Counted from the first letter of the stretch, positions 15,901 to 25,772 are shown. The stretch is DNA of 43,017 nucleotides from Clostridium yunnanense (GCF_016595795.1 NZ_JAENHN010000056.1:1-43017); one strand, 5' to 3'. Program-made: numbers and translations. Notes: generated from the letters alone by a model not told the origin.

Positions 15901-18900
15901 TCACTTGTCTAAGAAGATCCATATCAGCTTCTTCTTTTATCACAAGCATTAGTATAGGAAGATCCCCCGAAATTCCATAAGGCCATAGATCTCTTTGATG
16001 TTTACTTAGTGATTTTATATATTTTTCATTTTCTCTTCTCCAACTAGTTAAAAATAGTATATTTGAAGCTAATGATTGGAATAAGTTAGCTTGAAATGAT
16101 TTTATACCTAAATATTTCATTTCTAAAGCAACCTGCTGGGTTGCACCTATAAAAGCTCTTTCGCTTGAGCTATTATCTGTGTACTTACTTGCAATCTTCA
16201 TAACTTCTTCTCTGCTATCACCAGCAATAGTAACATATGACACTGATACTTTTTGCTTTGGAGGCACCTTCACCATGACTCTCATAGATATAATTGGATC
16301 CAGTATTATACCTATACTATTATTTAATGCAGTATCATTATCCATAGCTCTTGGAGCTCTTAAATTTCTATTCCTTCCTATAAAATCTGCTCTTGCAGTT
16401 TCATAGGAAATTGCTCCTATAATATCTCCATCACTTACAACTTTTTGCACTAGATGATGTTGTTTTTGCCCTTTTGCTCTTGGTCTCCTTTTAGCAATGA
16501 TACATCTGTTTTCTTCATCGTACTCTGTTGTGATAAATAAATTCGAAAAGGTTGGATGAACCACATCAGCGCTGAATGGTGCTAAAGTGACTTCCATATA
16601 ACTTGTTATCTCAATATTTCTCACACTTTCCGAATTATTTTTTAAAGTTATTTTTCTAACTTCTGCATCATACTGTGAAGATACACATACTTCCATAGAA
16701 CTTTCAATGTTTCCAACACTTCTCTTAAAGAACGCTTTATCTAAAGTAAATTGAACTACCTCTTCATCTCCAGCTACTCTACATGGCTCATATGAAGGAC
16801 TCCAATATTCATTAGAATTTAAATTCTTTATATAGAACAAGACTCCCCCGCCTTCATCTGCAGTATCGGACTTCCATCTGTTTACAGTCATTTCACCTTT
16901 TTTACTTAACCCACTACCACTATTGGTTATAATTGTTGAATACGAACCATTAGATAACAAAAGAACCTCTGGGTTTTCTGTAGCCGAGGAGTACTCTCTT
17001 ACTATAAGTGGTTCCTGTTCAGCCTTAATCTCTGGCAAATCAAACTCTTGCTTTCTAGTAAATATCTCATGGTAGCCTTGTTTTTCTTGAAGCAATAACT
17101 CAAAAGCCTTTACTTGAGGAAGCTTATGAAATCTTTGTTGCAGTATATTTTCATTTACAAAGTTATCAAGTGACATCAAGCTCATACCTTGATGATGTAC
17201 CATAAAGCATTTCACTGGAGATTCTTGTTTTCCTCTAGTTACTCTTTCTTCAGTGAAATCTATAGCTTCATAAAAACCATATCTTCCTATCATACCTTTG
17301 TTTATCAAGGTATTCATATTTTCTATTGAAGACAAAGGGGCAAAACTTAAAGCCATTACTGTTGAATAAGGGGATACTACCAACTCATCTACCAAACCTC
17401 TTTTTAGTCCTATACCCGGTACACCAAATGCTTTATATTGATAGTTCATAGCTACATCAAAATGATAAAATGCTGACTCTGATATTCCCCAAGGAATACC
17501 TCTTTTATTGGCATAAATCTTTTGAGCTTCTATTACAGAGTTATATGTTAAGTCCCATAGAGTTCCTTCATAATTTTTCATTATTAAGGCTGGCATAAAA
17601 TACTCAAACATTGTTCCACTCCAAGAAACCAAACTCTTTATACCAAAAGCTGTAGTTATTGCTCTACCTAGCTTAAACCAATGTTCAAACTCCACATCAC
17701 CTTTTGCTATTGCTATAAAAGACGCCGCCCTTGCTTCTGATGCCAATAAGTCATAACAGTTATCACCTAAAATATTGTTCTCCATATCATATCCGATTGA
17801 AAATATCTTTCTATGACTATTATATAGAACCTTGAAATCTGTTTCAGATGCCATCACATCTAGTCTTCCGATTATATTATTTATCTTTGCTATTAAATCA
17901 GCAACAGGGCTAGTTTTAATTAGTATTTCTTTATTACTTGATTGAGACTTTCTAGCCAAACTATTGTTTAGAGCTGCTTCAAGATTGGTAACCGGAACCT
18001 TTAGTAATATATTTCCGAGTTCATTCAATCTATCATCGTTGTCATCTTCTTCACTGCAAGATTCTATAATTTCTCCTAGCTCAGCTAGCTTCATTACAGC
18101 TTCTTTTTTTAGCTTTGTTACCCAATATAACTCCTTCTGTTTGTTTTCTAATTCTATATTTAAACACTTATCTACCACATATTTCAGTGTTTCCATATAA
18201 TTTTTTAAACTCATATCTTCCCTGCATATAGCATCTTTTTCTAGTTTAAATATATCGTTATCTTTAATTCCCTCTTCAATAATACTCATGGTATCTATCA
18301 AGGAGCTTCTTTGGTTATCTGATATAAGAGGTTTCTTTAAATATTCACTTAAAGCTTCTTCAATGACCCACAGATATCCTACTAAATTCCCACTATCAAC
18401 AGTAGAAACATATCTAGGCCATAATGGAGTCTTTGTTCTTGTGTCATACCAGTTTAAAAAATGCCCATGATACTTATCTAATTTATCCATGTTGTTAAGA
18501 ATTTTTTCTATTCTATCTACTGTATCGAATAGTGTAATATACCCCATATCTCTTGCAACTATATTTGACATAAGCCCCATTGCCATATTAGTTGGTGAGG
18601 TTCTAAAGGCCACTCCGTTGTTAGGATCTTCTTGAAAGTTATCTGGTGCTAAATAGTTGTTTTCTTCATTTACAAAATCCTCATAATAAGCCCAAGTTCT
18701 TCTGCTTAAAGTTCTTATAAGCAACTTATCCTTTTCTGGTATATCATTAAAAGTAGTTGCTGCATTTCTATCTTCTTTACTTATTAAATAAGCTACTAGA
18801 GGACTAATAATCCATAAAATAGATATTAGTAAATTTGTGCTCCCTAAGGAGATTGACTTATTAAAAGTTGCTATCAAGTACAATACACCTATAAGTGATG

Positions 18901-21520
18901 AGAGCCACATATACTTAAAATAACTGTATAGATCTTTACCACATGCAGCCTCAGCATCAGCTGAGGTTTGCCACTGAAGCATATTTTTCTTAGATATAGT
19001 TGATCTATATATAGTTCTTATTATTGCATCTATCATTATTACACATTGATTTGGTAAAAAGGTTATTGTTAAAAGTACTTGCTTTAGACTTCTCAGTATA
19101 TCTTTTTTCTTATATTTAGGCGTAATCATCATGTCTGTAAACGCAAAAGCCACAAGCGATATCACACCAAGAAGAGTGAATATATCCCAAAGCATCCCAT
19201 TTTTCAATACAATTACAGTAATGAACAGACTTATTACAATCCATGGTGCTACTAAACTTCTTCTTAAGTTATCAAATATCTGCCACCTAGATAGTAACTT
19301 CAACCTTTTACTAAATAACCAAGGTAGTATCTGCCAATCGCCTCTAACCCACCTATGAGACCTCATACAGCTAGCTTTATAAGAAGCTGGATATCCATCT
19401 ACTACATTTACATCTGTTAGAAGTGCACATCTTGTATATGAACCTTCCAATAAATCATGACTTAGAACTCTATTTTCAGGTATCTCATCTTTTAAGATAT
19501 TATAAAATGTATCAATATCTATAATACCTTTTCCTGTGAATATACCTTCCTTAAATAAGTCTTGATAAGAGTCTGATGCCGCACTAGAGTATACATCTAT
19601 TCCTCCATCACCTGCAAATATTTGAGTAAATATAGTTTTTTCTGAAGCCTCTATCTTCATATCTACTTTAGGCTGCATTATTCCATATCCTCTTATTACT
19701 CTGCCTTCATTATTTACAGTAGCTGAATTTAAAACATGAGCCATTGCGCCAACTAATTTTTTTCCTGCTCCCATTGGTAAAACAGTATCTGCATCTAAGG
19801 TTATTAAATATTTAGCCTTCTTAAGTTCATCTATATTACCACTAATAACATTATAGCTAGTTTCTCTATCATTTCTTAGAATAGCCATAAATTCCATGAG
19901 CTTTCCTCTTTTTCGTTCCCAGCCCATCCAGATATTATCTCTATCATTAAACACTCTTTTTCTATTAAAGAAAAAGAAATGCTCTGGCTTTCCTTTAAAA
20001 TACTTGTCATTTAATAATTTTGCTGCTTCTTTTCCAACATAATTTATATCCTTATCTGTTTCTTCTTCCTCATTTGTAGAATCAGCCAGATCTCCTAACA
20101 GTGCAAAATAGAAATTATCATCTTTATTTGCTATATAGTAAACCTCTAAGGAATCCATAAGTTCCTTCACCTTTCGGCTACTACTAAATATAGCGGGTAT
20201 AACAACTAAGGTTTTAGAATTCTCAGGTATATTTTCCTCAAAATCCATCTTAGGTAAGAAATCCGGTTTATAAAGTTTAGTTATACTCCAATTCATAAAT
20301 CCTACAACAACTTCTGAGATAGGCAATAGTACAATTAAAGCACCAGTGACCAACTCTCCTGTAGACATATATGAATCAAAAGCATATGCCAGAGATACAA
20401 CTATTATTTCACATAGTATGATTAAACATATTTGATATAATATAAACTTCCCTGGAGTTACAACTTTCTTACTTCTAAATCTACCAATACTCTTCTCTAA
20501 ATCTTTTTCTCCTTGATCTAGTAAATAGTAGCCTACATGAGCTTTATATCTATCATTCTCAAAAGACTTAGCGTTATTACATAGTTTTAAAACCTCTTCT
20601 ACTACTTTCCACTCCTCTTTTGATGTAGCTCTGCTTATTTCTTCAACTCTATGTCTATAAAAATCCTTGGAGCTAAAATCCATATTACTGTAAGTTCCTT
20701 CAGGATCTTGACTTAAGAGCTTTTCAATTCTTGATACACTATCAAAAACATATTTCCAGCTAATAGCATCTATGGTTCTAAGTGAACTTATATAATTCCC
20801 CATAGAAAGCTGGAGCTTATTTTCTCTTATAAATTCTCCTGTAATAGCATCTTCAAAATTTTCTTCTTTTGCTATCTTCTTTCCTAACACCTTATAAAGC
20901 TCATCATTATCTATAGAGTTATCTCTTAAGACTCTAAATAGTTTTTCTCCCATTTCAACTGAGAACTTGTCATCATTTTTACCTATTTCTTCAACTGTCT
21001 CTGCTAAACTATCATTATTACTACTATCTATTATTCTATAAGCTAATTCTTCTCCGCTTTGTTTTTCTTTTTGTATATATGCTAGCTTATCAGTAACTGT
21101 TGCTATTCCTTCTATTAACGCAACTCTTAACATCAATGGAAAAGCCCATAACTCTCCCAAAGTTATATACTCTTTATCATCGCAGCCCTTTAGGAAATTT
21201 ACTGTGTCGTGTTCCTCTACTTTTCCGTCATTAGACTTAAGAAGATCTTTAGCTAGAAGATATACTTTAGGACAAGACTCTTCTCCACTGACTAGGGGAA
21301 GATTTTCGAAATATCCCCATGGCATATTTATCTTAATAGTCTTATACTCTTTTTCTATGACATAAATATTGTCTAAAAGCCATTCTGCAGCCCCAACTAT
21401 ATCCCTATTCTCTTTTACTTGTTGATTAATATATTGATAGTTTTCTAAAATTCTACTATAACTCTCTTTTAGAGAATACATTATTCTCCTTCTGCAGTTA
21501 ACTGAATCAAGTATCTTCAT
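12995..21520 (-). CDS. Cyclic beta-1,2-glucan synthase (GT84-glycoamylase-GH94)
   Basis: A giant membrane enzyme of 2841 aa that makes beta-1,2-linked glucan from UDP-glucose and closes it to rings. Membrane helices lie near residues 360-410 and 760-920. Between them is the GT84 transferase domain, with LITLDADTVLP near 575 and RSHRWVRGDWQ near 723. A glycoamylase-like domain follows (PTNMAMGLMSN near 980, FMVHHQGMSL near 1440), which in characterised relatives performs the cyclising transfer. The C-terminal half is GH94-like: beta-sandwich regions, then an (alpha/alpha)6 barrel with GYRDQLQDS near 2390 and GSGDWNDGM near 2517. This is the normal order and size for NdvB/ChvB-type proteins. 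GGAAGG nine bases before ATG 21520 supports this start; an ATG at 21481 with AAGGAG is an alternative. The gene stands alone. Confidence 0.9.
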   Translation of the reverse strand: MKILDSVNCRRRIMYSLKESYSRILENYQYINQQVKENRDIVGAAEWLLDNIYVIEKEYKTIKINMPWGYFENLPLVSGEESCPKVYLLAKDLLKSNDGKVEEHDTVNFLKGCDDKEYITLGELWAFPLMLRVALIEGIATVTDKLAYIQKEKQSGEELAYRIIDSSNNDSLAETVEEIGKNDDKFSVEMGEKLFRVLRDNSIDNDELYKVLGKKIAKEENFEDAITGEFIRENKLQLSMGNYISSLRTIDAISWKYVFDSVSRIEKLLSQDPEGTYSNMDFSSKDFYRHRVEEISRATSKEEWKVVEEVLKLCNNAKSFENDRYKAHVGYYLLDQGEKDLEKSIGRFRSKKVVTPGKFILYQICLIILCEIIVVSLAYAFDSYMSTGELVTGALIVLLPISEVVVGFMNWSITKLYKPDFLPKMDFEENIPENSKTLVVIPAIFSSSRKVKELMDSLEVYYIANKDDNFYFALLGDLADSTNEEEETDKDINYVGKEAAKLLNDKYFKGKPEHFFFFNRKRVFNDRDNIWMGWERKRGKLMEFMAILRNDRETSYNVISGNIDELKKAKYLITLDADTVLPMGAGKKLVGAMAHVLNSATVNNEGRVIRGYGIMQPKVDMKIEASEKTIFTQIFAGDGGIDVYSSAASDSYQDLFKEGIFTGKGIIDIDTFYNILKDEIPENRVLSHDLLEGSYTRCALLTDVNVVDGYPASYKASCMRSHRWVRGDWQILPWLFSKRLKLLSRWQIFDNLRRSLVAPWIVISLFITVIVLKNGMLWDIFTLLGVISLVAFAFTDMMITPKYKKKDILRSLKQVLLTITFLPNQCVIMIDAIIRTIYRSTISKKNMLQWQTSADAEAACGKDLYSYFKYMWLSSLIGVLYLIATFNKSISLGSTNLLISILWIISPLVAYLISKEDRNAATTFNDIPEKDKLLIRTLSRRTWAYYEDFVNEENNYLAPDNFQEDPNNGVAFRTSPTNMAMGLMSNIVARDMGYITLFDTVDRIEKILNNMDKLDKYHGHFLNWYDTRTKTPLWPRYVSTVDSGNLVGYLWVIEEALSEYLKKPLISDNQRSSLIDTMSIIEEGIKDNDIFKLEKDAICREDMSLKNYMETLKYVVDKCLNIELENKQKELYWVTKLKKEAVMKLAELGEIIESCSEEDDNDDRLNELGNILLKVPVTNLEAALNNSLARKSQSSNKEILIKTSPVADLIAKINNIIGRLDVMASETDFKVLYNSHRKIFSIGYDMENNILGDNCYDLLASEARAASFIAIAKGDVEFEHWFKLGRAITTAFGIKSLVSWSGTMFEYFMPALIMKNYEGTLWDLTYNSVIEAQKIYANKRGIPWGISESAFYHFDVAMNYQYKAFGVPGIGLKRGLVDELVVSPYSTVMALSFAPLSSIENMNTLINKGMIGRYGFYEAIDFTEERVTRGKQESPVKCFMVHHQGMSLMSLDNFVNENILQQRFHKLPQVKAFELLLQEKQGYHEIFTRKQEFDLPEIKAEQEPLIVREYSSATENPEVLLLSNGSYSTIITNSGSGLSKKGEMTVNRWKSDTADEGGGVLFYIKNLNSNEYWSPSYEPCRVAGDEEVVQFTLDKAFFKRSVGNIESSMEVCVSSQYDAEVRKITLKNNSESVRNIEITSYMEVTLAPFSADVVHPTFSNLFITTEYDEENRCIIAKRRPRAKGQKQHHLVQKVVSDGDIIGAISYETARADFIGRNRNLRAPRAMDNDTALNNSIGIILDPIISMRVMVKVPPKQKVSVSYVTIAGDSREEVMKIASKYTDNSSSERAFIGATQQVALEMKYLGIKSFQANLFQSLASNILFLTSWRRENEKYIKSLSKHQRDLWPYGISGDLPILMLVIKEEADMDLLRQVINMHYYWRSKGLKSDLLIYNDEETSYDLPVQKNIIEQVNTSQSRDYWNKPGGIYLHSKSTLGDEMRDFLLGIAKLVISSDRGTLLNQMKQWEAKDKKVRDDVILRHKELQGYDIPRRETILRENANAGKDEKDIKYNGFSNYEGSINYKYNIGDLDFFNGYGGFKKDGSEYVVVLNDHRDTPAPWINVISNGDFGFHVSESGAAYTWIGNSRENKITPWNNDWVMDTATECLYLRDDINEEIWSITPKPLRDTGEYVVEHGFGYSRFSHDYHNISGKTTMFCSMEDNIKILKIELENSGEDERTISLYYYAQLVLGVVPQQSAQYVSTYINEVNTKENSKDKKDRFIWANNPYSANFGNYKSYLKFYGGDEESFTGDRIEFLGRNEGLGYPAALRLEKLSDTVGGGLDPCLGAQTKITIKSKEKRTLILMFGAEESVEAIGNIINKYSNLKSVDDTLAKVKDYWKDFLGAVKIKTPDKSMDYMVNGWLMYQTMSCRYWSRTAFYQSGGAYGYRDQLQDSLSLGILDETITRNQILRSASRQYEEGDVQHWWHPVVNSGIRTRFSDDLLWLPYVVAKYLKATGDYSVLDEEAPFLYDDPLKDGEDERYSDRFESKSSGTVYDHCIRAIKYSLRYGEHNIPLMGSGDWNDGMSTVGNEGKGESVWLGWFLYEILGDFTEVTSYKKDNENTKNFTESRNFILENLEKNAWDGGWYRRAYFDDGTPLGSKENDECRIDSLSQSWAAITGGGKPERVKEAMDAIENNLVKEDKGIILLLNPPFNNSKLEPGYIKGYVPGVRENGGQYTHAAVWVIVAMAKLGMGNKAWQYFNMINPINHSSSELSSKTYKVEPYVMAADVYLQEPHGGRGGWSWYTGASGWMYKAAVEYMLGFNRSYDKGFKIEPSIPSNWKQYEIEYNKDNMHYHIVVTQDINKATNTSDKKPSKTIILDGKVLESDIIPYLEGKHEVEVHI

Positions 21521-21658
21521 AAGTTTTTTCCTTCCCTCTCTATAGTGTACATTTTATTTTTTCCAAATGTAGCAGAATTATAGTGATTGTCCATTAGTTT
21601 TTTTTATTTTTACACATAAAGTTCATTTTTATGCCTAAATATATCTCTTTATACAACG

Positions 21659-21736
21659 AAAAAAAACACTGAAGAGACTTTCAAGGGCACTGAAAAACTT
21701 TAGCTTTTCAGTGCCCTTGTGACTTTCTTCAGTGAT
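21659..21736 (-). terminator. Strong nested terminator of aminopeptidase gene
   Basis: Inner arms CAAGGGCACTGAAAA (21682-21696) and TTTTCAGTGCCCTTG (21705-21719) pair perfectly. An outer stem CACTGAAGA/TCTTCAGTG extends it, and eight T follow on the minus strand. Confidence 0.9.
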
Positions 21737-21761
21737 TTCTTATATGTCTTAACTTTCCAAA

Positions 21762-23057
21762 TTATATACTATAAAAAGTTTCAAAAGACTTTACACAATA
21801 ATAATGATCTTTTACTCCTCCTAATTCTCTTACCGAATGCATAGAAAGAATTGGGGTTCCCATATCAACAGCCCTTATATGAAGGTGAGTTGAAGATATT
21901 GGCCCTATTGTTGATCCACCTCTTAGGTCTGATCTATTAACAAATCTTTGCACAGGTACTCCAGCCTTCTTACACATCTCTTCATAAACTACAGAAGAAT
22001 TTGAATCAGAGGTATAGCTTTGAGAAGCTGCTACTTTTATAACTGGTCCTCCATTTATAACTGGTTTAAGTACTGGATCATGCTTTTCTCCATTGTTAGG
22101 ATGAACAGCATGAGCTAAGTCTGCAGAAATTAAGAAAGATTTTGCTAGTGCTCTAAAATAGTGCTCTCTATCTCCACCTAGACATAATACTATTCTTTCT
22201 AATATATGAGCTAATAACTCTGAAGCTGCTCCTTGTTTAGTTTCACTTCCTACTTCTTCATTATCAAAACAAGCCATCACATTTGTAGCTCCAGATGGTT
22301 GAGTGTTTATTATGGCCTTTATTCCTGCATGAACCATAGCTAAATCATCAAGTCTTGATGAAGATATAAACTCATTGTTTAATCCCATTATACAACCTTT
22401 TTCAAATTCGTATAAAAACAAATCAAAATCTAATATATCACTAAGCTCTACCTTTAACTCTTCTGCTATAATGCTTAGCAAATACTTACCACTCTCAAGC
22501 TTCTCACTTATCATCGATAATAAAGGAAGTGTGTCCTTTTGTCTATTTAATTTAACTCCATCATTAACCTCTCTATTCATATGAATAGCTAAGTTTGGTA
22601 TGACCAGTATTGGTCTGTTGATATTTACGAGTCTAGTTTCTGGAAACAATGGACTCTTTCCTTTTACAGTTACTCTACCAGCTAACGAAAGAGGTCTATC
22701 AAACCAAGTATTTAGTATAGGTCCGCCATAAACCTCAGTATTTAATTTTACATATTTGTTTTCTGATGTAATCTCTGGATTAGGTTTTACTCTGAAGGTA
22801 GGCGAGTCTGTATGTGCACCTATTATCTTAAATCCGTGTTCTTCTATTCTTCCGCTTCCAACTTTAAAAGCTATAAGTGCAGAATCATTTTTAGTAACAA
22901 AATATTTTCCTTCCTTTTTTAGCTTCCAACTATCTTCTTCTTTAAGTTCTCTAAAACCGTTTTTAGTCAATTCCTTCTTTACATTTTCAACTGCATGAAA
23001 AGCTGTTGGGCTTTCATATAAAAAGTCTATAAGTTCATTTGCTAATTGTATCTCCAT
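21762..23057 (-). CDS. M18 family aminopeptidase
   Basis: A cytoplasmic, metal-dependent aminopeptidase of 431 aa in the M18 (aspartyl aminopeptidase) family, which removes N-terminal residues from peptides and helps recycle them. Zinc-site residues are visible in GAHTDSPTFRVKP (His and Asp, near residue 80), SSRLDDLAM (Asp, near 235), FDNEEVGSE (the Glu pair, near 267) and the closing MHSVRELGG (His). LAHAVHPNNGEKHDP and GGSTIGPISS are further family signatures. Length and domain order are normal. The ATG has GAGGTG four bases upstream, a little close but strong. It is a single gene with a powerful terminator. Confidence 0.95.
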   Translation of the reverse strand: MEIQLANELIDFLYESPTAFHAVENVKKELTKNGFRELKEEDSWKLKKEGKYFVTKNDSALIAFKVGSGRIEEHGFKIIGAHTDSPTFRVKPNPEITSENKYVKLNTEVYGGPILNTWFDRPLSLAGRVTVKGKSPLFPETRLVNINRPILVIPNLAIHMNREVNDGVKLNRQKDTLPLLSMISEKLESGKYLLSIIAEELKVELSDILDFDLFLYEFEKGCIMGLNNEFISSSRLDDLAMVHAGIKAIINTQPSGATNVMACFDNEEVGSETKQGAASELLAHILERIVLCLGGDREHYFRALAKSFLISADLAHAVHPNNGEKHDPVLKPVINGGPVIKVAASQSYTSDSNSSVVYEEMCKKAGVPVQRFVNRSDLRGGSTIGPISSTHLHIRAVDMGTPILSMHSVRELGGVKDHYYCVKSFETFYSI

Positions 23058-23103
23058 AATTCACCTCTATAATTCTATAATTTAATATATATTTACTATT
23101 TTT

Positions 23104-23172
23104 GAAATTAAGGTATAACTGTAAGCTATTAGAATTAAACTGTTTTAGAAAATGGAATAGCCTTAAAAAATC
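23104..23172 (+). repeat. Left-half copy of dispersed repeat family 2
   Basis: GAAATTAAGG is followed by GCTATTAGAATTAAACTG and AATGGAATAGCCTTAAAAAATC. This matches the left part of the full element at 23767. GCTATT and AATAGC at its ends can pair. Confidence 0.6.
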
Positions 23173-23201
23173 GCTAATCGTTCTTCATTAGTGATTTTTT
23201 T
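23165..23201. terminator. Bidirectional terminator-like hairpin
   Basis: TCGCTAAT (23171-23178) and ATTAGTGA (23187-23194) form a stem between an A run and a T run. Confidence 0.65.
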
Positions 23202-23252
23202 GCGCATCTGCCTTTTCTGAACGTATGTGAGGAAATTTTGGCAGGCGACATA
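23202..23252. repeat. Repeat family 3, copy 2
   Basis: CGCATCTGCCTTTTC and GGAAATTTTGGCAGGCGA form an imperfect hairpin, closely matching 10119-10168. Like that copy it directly follows an A-run/T-run hairpin. Confidence 0.65.
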
Positions 23253-23344
23253 TTCTCACTTTTTACTCTTTAAGTACATACACTTTTTGTTTTCTTAAAT
23301 TTGATATATAAAAGATTTATAAGTAAGTATGATTATTAAAGAGT

Positions 23345-23482
23345 AAAACTGTATTGTCTGAACTTAGTGAGTTATACAGTTTTAGCTACTCCATTGTAAA
23401 AAATCATATTAATTCTTTGCGAAACTCATTAAAGTATCATAGGAGTGATATCTTAATTTCAGTGTAGCGCTAACTATAGCGT
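23345..23482 (+). repeat. Repeat family 2 copy with nested hairpin
   Basis: Starts with a hairpin (23345-23383; arms AAAACTGTAT and ATACAGTTTT) that is nearly identical to one inside the element at 27262-27459. Then follow ATTAATTCTTTGCGAAACTC, ATTAAAGTATC and CTTAATTTCAGTGTAGCGC, the family's right end. Confidence 0.7.
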
Positions 23483-23714
23483 ATTTAATTTGCTTATGAT
23501 TATTATTGATTAAGTACCATTCTATTATAATCTTCATCTTATAAATAAATCAGTTCCAAATAGTATTTATATTTGATAATCCTATTACAATTAATAGTTA
23601 ACAAAAATATCGCTTAGTTTTATTTAGATAGAACTGGTTTATCTATAATATATTATATTTAATATTTCCTATATTATCAAATTATCGATCTATTTTTGTA
23701 AATTCCTTGAAAAT

Positions 23715-23750
23715 CAAAAAATCCGCTATATTCAAATAACGGACTTTTTA
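23715..23750 (-). terminator. Terminator downstream of the amidase gene
   Basis: TCCGTTAT and ATAGCGGA pair on the minus strand, followed by TTTTTTG. It lies past the repeat element that separates it from the amidase stop codon. Confidence 0.6.
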
Positions 23751-23766
23751 GTAATGTTTATGTTTA

Positions 23767-23935
23767 CGAGCATTATTTAAATTAAGTGTCTGTGCATGAG
23801 ATACTATATGAGCGAGCTATTAGAATCAAATGATTTTTTCAGATGGAGTGGCTCTAAAAAATCATACTAATTCTTTGCGAAAGCTCATTTAAGCATTGGA
23901 TGCGTGACCACTTAATTTAAACACAACGCTTGAGT
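23767..23935 (+). repeat. Full-length repeat family 2 element, about 169 bp
   Basis: The outer ends are inverted: TTTAAATTAAGTG near the left and CACTTAATTTAAA near the right, with GAGCATTA/AACGCTTGAG outside them. The pairing continues for about 40 bases per arm with mismatches. Between them are GAGCTATTAGAATCAAATGA, AGATGGAGTGGCTC and CTAATTCTTTGCGAAAGCTC. The shape is that of a MITE-like element or a long structured RNA. It lies just downstream of the amidase gene. Confidence 0.75.
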
Positions 23936-23949
23936 AAGGATTTATTATT

Positions 23950-25704
23950 TTATATCTTTATATACTCTGCTTTAACGTATCCTTGCTTAGTTCCCGTATT
24001 GGTTATAAATTCTATCTGACACCACCCATTAACTTGAGATATGACCTTAACGCTGGCATTATTAAGTAAGTATCCTATAACCAATGTATTAGTTCCAGCT
24101 CCCTGTCTAACATTAAGATTTGTAGAAACATTAATTACATTAGCTGGTTTAGAGCTCGGGGGAGTTTGTCCAGAATTCGTTCCCGTATTTGAACTGTTTT
24201 GAGTACTAGTTATTTGTATGTAACTTTTTGATACATATCCTTCTTTATCTCCACTTATAACTTGATACCAATCTCCTTGTTGAGATTTTACTTGAACTTC
24301 TGTACCATTACGTAAGTAAGCAATAGCTGAATAATTAGTACCTGCCCCTTTTCTCATGGTTAAGGATGTAGATATATTAACAACTTTTCCCTTTTGAACA
24401 GTAGTTGTATTATTATTTTGATCAGTTGATGGCACCGTTGGTGTTGTTGGTGTTGTTGGTGTCGTGGTTCCATTACCAGGTACTGTGGTAGATGGAGTAT
24501 CTATTATAGAAATATATTGCTTGCTTACAAATCCGGTTTTATTGCTATCAAAGGTTATGTTATACCACCCATTTTGCTCATAGTTTATCTTAACTTCAGT
24601 ATTATTCTTTAGATAAGCTATAACTGTTGCTGATGCTGAAGCTGCAGATCTAACATTTAGGTTGGTTGAAATATTAGTAACCTTTCCCTTTTTCTCAGTA
24701 CTTCCCTGCTGACCATTACCAGGTGTTTGTCCACCATTGGTAGCCCCGCCATTTGAACCAGTATTATTGCCTCCTGTTTGAGTATTACCATTAGTGTTAG
24801 TTAAAGACCCTTGAGTAATCAACACATAATTTTTGCTTACATATCCATATTGCTTTAGTCCATCTTTAGTTAAATCTATCTTATACCAACCATTTTCTTC
24901 TTCATATATATTTACGTTTTGACCAATTGAAATACTTCCTATTATAGTAGAAGTTCCATTAGCTTTTTCTCTCACATTTAGTGATTTAGAAACATTAACT
25001 AAACTTCCTTTTGCTTTAGGTTCCATTGTTGCAGGAACACTACCATTATTTATCTGTTGTCCCGCAATAACTGATTTGAAATATGCCCAAAGTTCTGGTC
25101 TGTCTTTAATCATCATTTTAGGACATATCTTACCAGAAACATCGTAATGCCTTACAACATTTTCCGCAGGTATGTTATACTTTTGCATAAGATACTTAGT
25201 GAGAGCTATTCCATTTTGTAATGTCTTATCAAAATTATTATCTGGATTTACGCATAACTCTATAGCTATGGTATTAGAATTGTTTATTATAGGATTATAT
25301 CTATCTCCACAGTGCCATCCTCTCCAAGTATTCTCGAGACACTGTATTATATTGCTTTGATCTACAGTATAATGAGCAGATGCATCTGCTTCTGGATGAT
25401 TAGCAAAGTAATTTCTGTTAGCCATAGCATTAGCACCCAGCTGTCTATTATCTGTATCATGGATGACTATATATCTAGGCAATATATTTATACCTTGCGA
25501 ATAATTTATACTTATTAGCTGTTTATTTACCTTTATTCCATTCAACACCGGCGTATCAGAATTTACAGCAGTATTTTGCTGTTCTGAATTTGTAGACGTA
25601 TCTTTATTCTGTTCTTCGCCTAAAGCTTGTACAGCTTCTTCTGTAACAACCATTGAAGTAATAGTTGATGATATTATAAGTGCGGTTAATAACTTTTTCT
25701 TCAT
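23950..25704 (-). CDS. Exported N-acetylmuramoyl-L-alanine amidase with four SH3b repeats
   Basis: A secreted cell-wall hydrolase of 584 aa that cuts between muramic acid and the stem peptide. A signal peptide occupies about residues 1-27. The Amidase_2 (PGRP-like) catalytic domain spans about 75-225. Its zinc ligands are probably the His of YIVIHDTD, the His of VVRHYDVSG and the Cys of KICPKMM. Four bacterial SH3b repeats follow, near 237-300, 343-405, 444-503 and 525-584, each with a form of VSTNLNVRxGxG and GYVSKxYI. Linkers rich in T, N, G, S and P separate them. The repeats would bind peptidoglycan. The ATG has GAGGGG eight bases upstream. It is not in a visible operon or prophage, which favours an autolysin over a phage lysin. 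Confidence 0.93.
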   Translation of the reverse strand: MKKKLLTALIISSTITSMVVTEEAVQALGEEQNKDTSTNSEQQNTAVNSDTPVLNGIKVNKQLISINYSQGINILPRYIVIHDTDNRQLGANAMANRNYFANHPEADASAHYTVDQSNIIQCLENTWRGWHCGDRYNPIINNSNTIAIELCVNPDNNFDKTLQNGIALTKYLMQKYNIPAENVVRHYDVSGKICPKMMIKDRPELWAYFKSVIAGQQINNGSVPATMEPKAKGSLVNVSKSLNVREKANGTSTIIGSISIGQNVNIYEEENGWYKIDLTKDGLKQYGYVSKNYVLITQGSLTNTNGNTQTGGNNTGSNGGATNGGQTPGNGQQGSTEKKGKVTNISTNLNVRSAASASATVIAYLKNNTEVKINYEQNGWYNITFDSNKTGFVSKQYISIIDTPSTTVPGNGTTTPTTPTTPTVPSTDQNNNTTTVQKGKVVNISTSLTMRKGAGTNYSAIAYLRNGTEVQVKSQQGDWYQVISGDKEGYVSKSYIQITSTQNSSNTGTNSGQTPPSSKPANVINVSTNLNVRQGAGTNTLVIGYLLNNASVKVISQVNGWCQIEFITNTGTKQGYVKAEYIKI

Positions 25705-25772
25705 ATGATTTACCCCTCAAAATTAATCGAAACTTATCAAATAAGTTCCATTAAACCACTTAATATATTTAT

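Noticed and set aside
23950-25704. Phage endolysin or prophage remnant
   Set aside because: It has a signal peptide, four SH3b repeats and no neighbouring phage genes, so a host autolysin is more likely.
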